This document shows, piece after piece, positions 60,180 to 64,000 of a stretch of 64,000 nt of DNA. Origin of the DNA: Kribbella sp. CA-293567 (lineage in GTDB: Bacteria; Actinomycetota; Actinomycetes; Propionibacteriales; Kribbellaceae). The notes below the pieces were generated by a model, which was given only the letters and a program-made list of their open reading frames with translations, did no database searches and was not told the DNA's origin. The translations under genes and the position numbers were made by a program. Within the stretch, counting starts at the first letter, position 1. Every line of letters begins with the position of its first letter. The DNA lies in NCBI RefSeq assembly GCF_027627575.1, contig NZ_CP114065.1, positions 5,456,001 to 5,520,000 on the forward strand, given 5' to 3'.

Positions 60180-62753
60180 ATGCCTGGAACCAACCTGACG
60201 CGCGACGAAGCGCGCATCCGCGCCGGCCTGGTCAGTGACGTCAGCTACGCGATCGAGCTCGACCTGACCACCGCCGCGAGCGGCGCCGCGACCTTCGCGT
60301 CGACGACCACTCTCAGCTTCACCGCCGAGCCGGGGGCGAGCACCTTCGCCGACCTGATCGCGGCCACCATCCGCGAGGTGACGCTGAACGGCAGCTCACT
60401 CGATCCGGACAGCGTGTACGACGGCGCTCGGCTACGGCTGGACGGCCTGGCCGAGCGCAACGAGCTGGTGGTGGTCGCGGACTGCATCTACTCGCGCACC
60501 GGCGAAGGGCTGCACCGCTCGGTCGACCCGGCCGACAAGGAGACCTACCTCTACACCCAGTTCGAGGTGCCGGACGCGCGCCGCGTCTTCACCACCTTCG
60601 AGCAGCCCGACCTGAAGGCGCCGTTCACCTTCACCGTTTCCGCGCCGGCCCGCTGGGTCGTCATCTCCAACGCCCCGACCCCGGAGCCCAAGCCGTACAA
60701 GGGTGAGAACGGGGAGGAGCTGGCGACCTGGAGCTTCGCGCCGACCGAGCCGATCTCGACCTACATCACCGCCGTGGTGGCCGGCCCGTACCACGTCGTC
60801 ACCGACGAGTACGTGGGCCCGAACGGTACCTACCCGATGTCGCTGCTGTGCCGCCCGTCGCTGGCCGACGCCCTCGACGCCGAGGACCTGTTCGAGGTGA
60901 CCAAGCAGGGCTTCGAGCTGTTCGAGCGCGCCTTCGGTACGCCGTACCCGTTCCACAAGTACGACCAGGCCTTCGTGCCGGAGTACAACATGGGCGCGAT
61001 GGAGAACGCGGGCTGCGTGACCATCCGCGACGAGTACATCTACCGCAGCCGCACCACCCACGCGGAGCTGGAGAGCCGCGCGAACACCGTGCTGCACGAG
61101 CTCGCGCACATGTGGTTCGGCGACCTGGTGACGATGACCTGGTGGGACGACCTGTGGCTGAACGAGTCGTTCGCCGAGTGGGCCAGCCACTGGGCCCAGG
61201 CCACCGCGACGACGAAGTACGCCGGCGCCTGGACCACCTTCTGCAACGCCCGCAAGAACTGGGCCTACCGGCAGGACCAGCTGCCCTCGACGCACCCGAT
61301 CGCCGCCGACATGGTCGACTTCCACGCGGTCGAGGTGAACTTCGACGGCATCACCTACGCCAAGGGCGCCTCCACGCTGCGCCAGCTGGTCGCGTTCGTC
61401 GGTGAGGACACCTTCATCAGCGCGCTGAAGGAGTACTTCGCCGACCACGCGTTCGGCAACACCGAGCTGGCCGACCTGCTCAAGCCGCTGGAGAAGGCCT
61501 CCGGGCGCGACCTGGACGACTGGACCGAGCGCTGGCTGCGCACCGCGGGCGTGAACACGCTGCGGGCCGACTTCACCGTCGACGCCGACGGCGCGTTCCA
61601 GAGCTTCGCGATCGAGCAGACCGCGGCGGCCGACCACCCGACGCTGCGGCCGCACCGGCTCGCCGTCGGCCTCTACCGGCTGACCGGCGAGGGCCTGGTC
61701 CGGACCGAGCGGTTCGAGGTCGACATCGACGGCCCGCGGACCGAACTGGCCGAGCTGGTCGGCGCGACCCAGCCGGACCTGGTGCTGCTGAACGACGACG
61801 ACCTGACCTACGCCAAGATCCGGCTGGACGAGCGGTCCCGGCTGACGCTGGTCGAGTCGATCGACCAGCTCAAGGACTCGCTGGCGCGCGCGCTGGCCTG
61901 GGGTGCCGCCTGGGACATGACCCGCGACGCCGAGATGCCGGCCAGCCAGTACGTCGGGATCGTGCTCAAGGGCATTCGCGCCGAGACGGACCTGACCGGC
62001 GTACGGTCGCTGCTCGGGCAGGCCACCACGGTGATCAACAGCTACGCCGCACCGGAGAACCGCGACGCGCTGCGGGCGCAGTACGAGCAGGCGCTGTCCG
62101 GGCTGCTCGCGGACGCGGAGGCCGGCAGCGATCACCAGCTCGCCTTCGCCCGGGCCTACATCGGCGGGGTCTTCTCCGCCGAGGGCGCGGACCGGCTGGC
62201 CCAGTGGCTGGCGGGCACCGACCTGCCGGCCGGCCTGGTGGTGGACACCGACCTGCGCTGGACCCTGATCGTCGCGCTGGCCCGCCTCGGCAAGGTCGAG
62301 GCCGGTGACATCGACGACGAACTGACCCGCGACACCACCATGACCGGTCAGGAGCGGGCCGCCCAGGCCCGCGCCGCGCGGCCGACCGCCGAGGCCAAGG
62401 CCGACGCGTGGCAGATCGCGGTCGAGGCCGGGGACACCCCGAACGAGACGCAGTTCCGGACCATCCTGGGCTTCCAGCAGCCCGGCCAGGAGGAACTGCT
62501 CCGGCCGTACATCGGCAAGTACCTGACCGCCGCCAAGGACGTCTACACCCGGCTCGGCTCGTCCATGGGCGAGAACGTGCTGGTCTACCTGTCCCCGCGC
62601 GGCCTGCCGGAGCAGTCCACGCTGGAGGCGCTCAGCGGCTGGCTGGACGCCGAGGCCGACTCGATCGACGCTCCGACCCTGCGGTACGTCGGAGAAGCTC
62701 GTGCCGACCTGGTCCGCGCGCTGGAGGCCCAGCGTCGCGACGCCATCGGCTGA
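60180..62753 (+). CDS. pepN: Aminopeptidase N (M1 family)
   Basis: 857 aa. Substrate-recognition motif GAMENAG (~272) and zinc site HELAHMWFGDLVTM (~306) followed by NESFAEW, the HExxH-x18-E of M1 peptidases. Domains in order: N-terminal beta saddle (1-190), catalytic domain (190-440), small beta sandwich, and the C-terminal helical ERAP1-like domain (about 520-857). Releases N-terminal residues from peptides in the cytosol. Ends TGATG with the next gene. Confidence 0.95.
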   Translation: MPGTNLTRDEARIRAGLVSDVSYAIELDLTTAASGAATFASTTTLSFTAEPGASTFADLIAATIREVTLNGSSLDPDSVYDGARLRLDGLAERNELVVVADCIYSRTGEGLHRSVDPADKETYLYTQFEVPDARRVFTTFEQPDLKAPFTFTVSAPARWVVISNAPTPEPKPYKGENGEELATWSFAPTEPISTYITAVVAGPYHVVTDEYVGPNGTYPMSLLCRPSLADALDAEDLFEVTKQGFELFERAFGTPYPFHKYDQAFVPEYNMGAMENAGCVTIRDEYIYRSRTTHAELESRANTVLHELAHMWFGDLVTMTWWDDLWLNESFAEWASHWAQATATTKYAGAWTTFCNARKNWAYRQDQLPSTHPIAADMVDFHAVEVNFDGITYAKGASTLRQLVAFVGEDTFISALKEYFADHAFGNTELADLLKPLEKASGRDLDDWTERWLRTAGVNTLRADFTVDADGAFQSFAIEQTAAADHPTLRPHRLAVGLYRLTGEGLVRTERFEVDIDGPRTELAELVGATQPDLVLLNDDDLTYAKIRLDERSRLTLVESIDQLKDSLARALAWGAAWDMTRDAEMPASQYVGIVLKGIRAETDLTGVRSLLGQATTVINSYAAPENRDALRAQYEQALSGLLADAEAGSDHQLAFARAYIGGVFSAEGADRLAQWLAGTDLPAGLVVDTDLRWTLIVALARLGKVEAGDIDDELTRDTTMTGQERAAQARAARPTAEAKADAWQIAVEAGDTPNETQFRTILGFQQPGQEELLRPYIGKYLTAAKDVYTRLGSSMGENVLVYLSPRGLPEQSTLEALSGWLDAEADSIDAPTLRYVGEARADLVRALEAQRRDAIG

Positions 62754-63295
62754 TGCCGGAGCCGGTTGCGCCAGGCGGCTCCTCGCTGGCCGGCGCCTCG
62801 GCCGTGGCCCTCACGGGCCTGGCCGGGGCCTACCGGCCGCGACCGGTCACGCCGTTGATGCCCTGGCGGTTCACCGGACGATTGGTGAAGCCGTACGTGA
62901 TCACCGCGCGGGGGCGGTCCTGGGACGACCAGATGGTGGCGGCGGCCCGGACCGCCGCCGCCCGCCAGCTGGAGTTCGACGACGCGATGGGCGCCGTCGG
63001 GCTCGGCGTGGTGATCCTGCACCTGGCTGACGACGGGATCTACCTGGTCGTGCAGAGCTGGGCGAAGGACTTCCAGTCCCGGCTGAGCATCTTCAGCGGG
63101 ATCGAGGTGGACGACCTGCGCCCGGCACCGTCCGGGATGGCCCCCTGCGTCTGGGAGCTGGAGGTCCTCAGCCACGAGCGGGCGTCGTACGTGAGCCACA
63201 TCCTGAACGCCGGGGTCGACGTCGAGACCTGGCTCGACGACTGCCTGGACACCCGCCCCGCTCCCAAGCCGGGCTCGATACCTTCGGGGATCTAG
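62753..63295 (+). CDS. Conserved hypothetical protein, translationally coupled to pepN
   Basis: 180 aa. ATG overlaps the pepN stop codon by one base (TGATG), so translation is coupled. No signal peptide. Landmarks include PLMPWRFTGRLVKPYVITARGR, YLVVQSWAKDFQSRLSIFSG and a C-terminal WLDDCLDTR. Not recognised. Function unknown, but coupling implies a link with peptide turnover. Confidence 0.75.
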   Translation: MPEPVAPGGSSLAGASAVALTGLAGAYRPRPVTPLMPWRFTGRLVKPYVITARGRSWDDQMVAAARTAAARQLEFDDAMGAVGLGVVILHLADDGIYLVVQSWAKDFQSRLSIFSGIEVDDLRPAPSGMAPCVWELEVLSHERASYVSHILNAGVDVETWLDDCLDTRPAPKPGSIPSGI

Positions 63296-63674
63296 CCACC
63301 GCGGATCACGCGGTTGGAATGGAGCACTACCGGCGCCGGCAATGCTGCTCGACATTGTCGACGGCCGGAGCTTTCCGCCATCAATCCGGTGCTTGTCGTG
63401 AATTACCCCATTCCGATTGGTAAAGCACTACCGCTCGGACAACTAACAGCGGGTAATCAGCAACCATCCTGCTCACAGCCGCACAGTGGCACCCTCCGCA
63501 CTGTCAGCGACAGTGAAACGATCGTTTGCGTGCGCAGCGCAGTTACCTGATCGCGATCCGCGTTCCTGGTGTCCAGAACGAGATTCTCACCACCTGAGAG
63601 GGGCTCACTTTTGCCGTCCCCCGGTTTAAGCTGACCGGGAAAAAGCATTCAAAGGAACCGGGGAGGACCTTTGT
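63296..63674 (+). other. Gene-free leader region, 379 bases
   Basis: No gene supported. CCCGGT (63620-63625) pairs with ACCGGG (63634-63639). AT content is higher than in the coding parts in 63360-63460. I looked for a ydaO (c-di-AMP) riboswitch and did not find its conserved blocks. GGGGAGGA precedes the next start. Confidence 0.4.
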
Positions 63675-64000
63675 CGTGACACACGTGGATGACCGGACAG
63701 GACCGACTCGGGCGCGGCGCTCGGCCGGCCGGTCCGCGACCCGTGCGAACGCGCGGGCACTGAACCACGGCGGCGACAGCCGGGTGGCCGCCCGCGCCGG
63801 CCGCGCAGTGCCGACCAAGGACGTCTCCGGGGCCCAGCTCGAGAGCGAGGCCGAGCGGGCCGAGCGCCTGGCCGCCGGCCGGCGCGCGGCGTCCCGAACC
63901 GGGCGATCCGCCCGGAAGAAGACCAGCAAGTCCCACACCGCGGTCGGAGCCGCGATCGTCGCGGGTGCCGCGGTGGTCGCGACTCTCGCGTTCGTCCTCA
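63675..64000 (+). CDS. N-terminal part of a basic, membrane-anchored protein; 3' end outside window
   Basis: At least 108 codons from the GTG at 63675 (GGAGG about nine bases upstream). The first ~90 residues are Arg/Ala-rich and disordered (THVDDRTGPTRARRSAGRSA...), then a helix starts (HTAVGAAIVAGAAVVATLAF). Many actinobacterial wall hydrolases begin like this, but the functional part lies beyond the window, so no assignment is made. Confidence 0.6.

Noticed and set aside
63296..63674. ydaO (c-di-AMP) riboswitch
   Set aside because: Position before a possible wall-hydrolase gene is suggestive, but the conserved sequence blocks are missing.

Overview
High-GC actinobacterial chromosome segment, most likely Propionibacteriales and Kribbella-like (inferred from gene content and style; no marker here fixes the species). 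Support: the valS / folC-DUF4233-ndk / mreBCD-mrdA-rodA block, a clpP1-clpP2-clpX-tig region, an actinobacterial-type RpiB and a mycothiol-era DsbA-like protein. There is no sign of a prophage, CRISPR array or insertion sequence; this is mainly housekeeping chromosome with accessory patches.

Layout. 1-11 kb: the end of pheA, a GNAT protein, a three-gene run (M43 metalloprotease with a seven-blade PLL-type propeller, a small lipocalin-like protein, an M28 peptidase carrying one PLL blade), a tyrosine phosphatase, a TIGR03960 radical SAM protein, a hydrolase and an asparaginase. 11-20 kb (minus): lipoprotein, then rodA, mrdA, mreD, mreC, mreB, with overlapping or nearly touching ends, then ndk, DUF4233 and folC, i.e. 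cell elongation plus nucleotide/folate genes. 20-24 kb: a 164-nt perfect-ended hairpin repeat, a DnaA box, leaderless valS, a membrane protein and an AEC transporter. 24-31 kb: secreted proteins (NAGPA-type glycosidase, a bladed secreted protein in operon with PhoD, a TAP-type peptidase). 31-36 kb: clpX, a second hairpin repeat of the same kind, clpP2, clpP1, a repeat-rich spacer with a candidate ClgR site, tig, tRNA-Pro and tRNA-Gly. 36-46 kb: two tandem paralogous giant secreted proteins, then a heterodimeric ABC exporter. 46-53 kb: a decayed oxidoreductase, a COG4637-type ATPase, a CDP-alcohol phosphotransferase with the phosphatidylcholine-synthase motif, and small regulators including an OhrR-like one. 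53-57 kb: a class F sortase between two stalked surface proteins, then a SpoIIE-type phosphatase. 57-64 kb: nei, rpiB, a serine hydrolase, a DsbA-like oxidoreductase, pepN and the start of a membrane protein.

The most interesting signal is not a protein: two intergenic elements (20036-20199 and 32438-32603) fold into about 80-bp hairpins with the same tip and ends, and nearly all of their imperfections are G-U wobbles on one strand only. Also notable are many starts that look leaderless (TANNNT six or seven bases before the start codon), the signal-peptide-less protease/PLL operon, and the sortase locus without LPXTG substrates.
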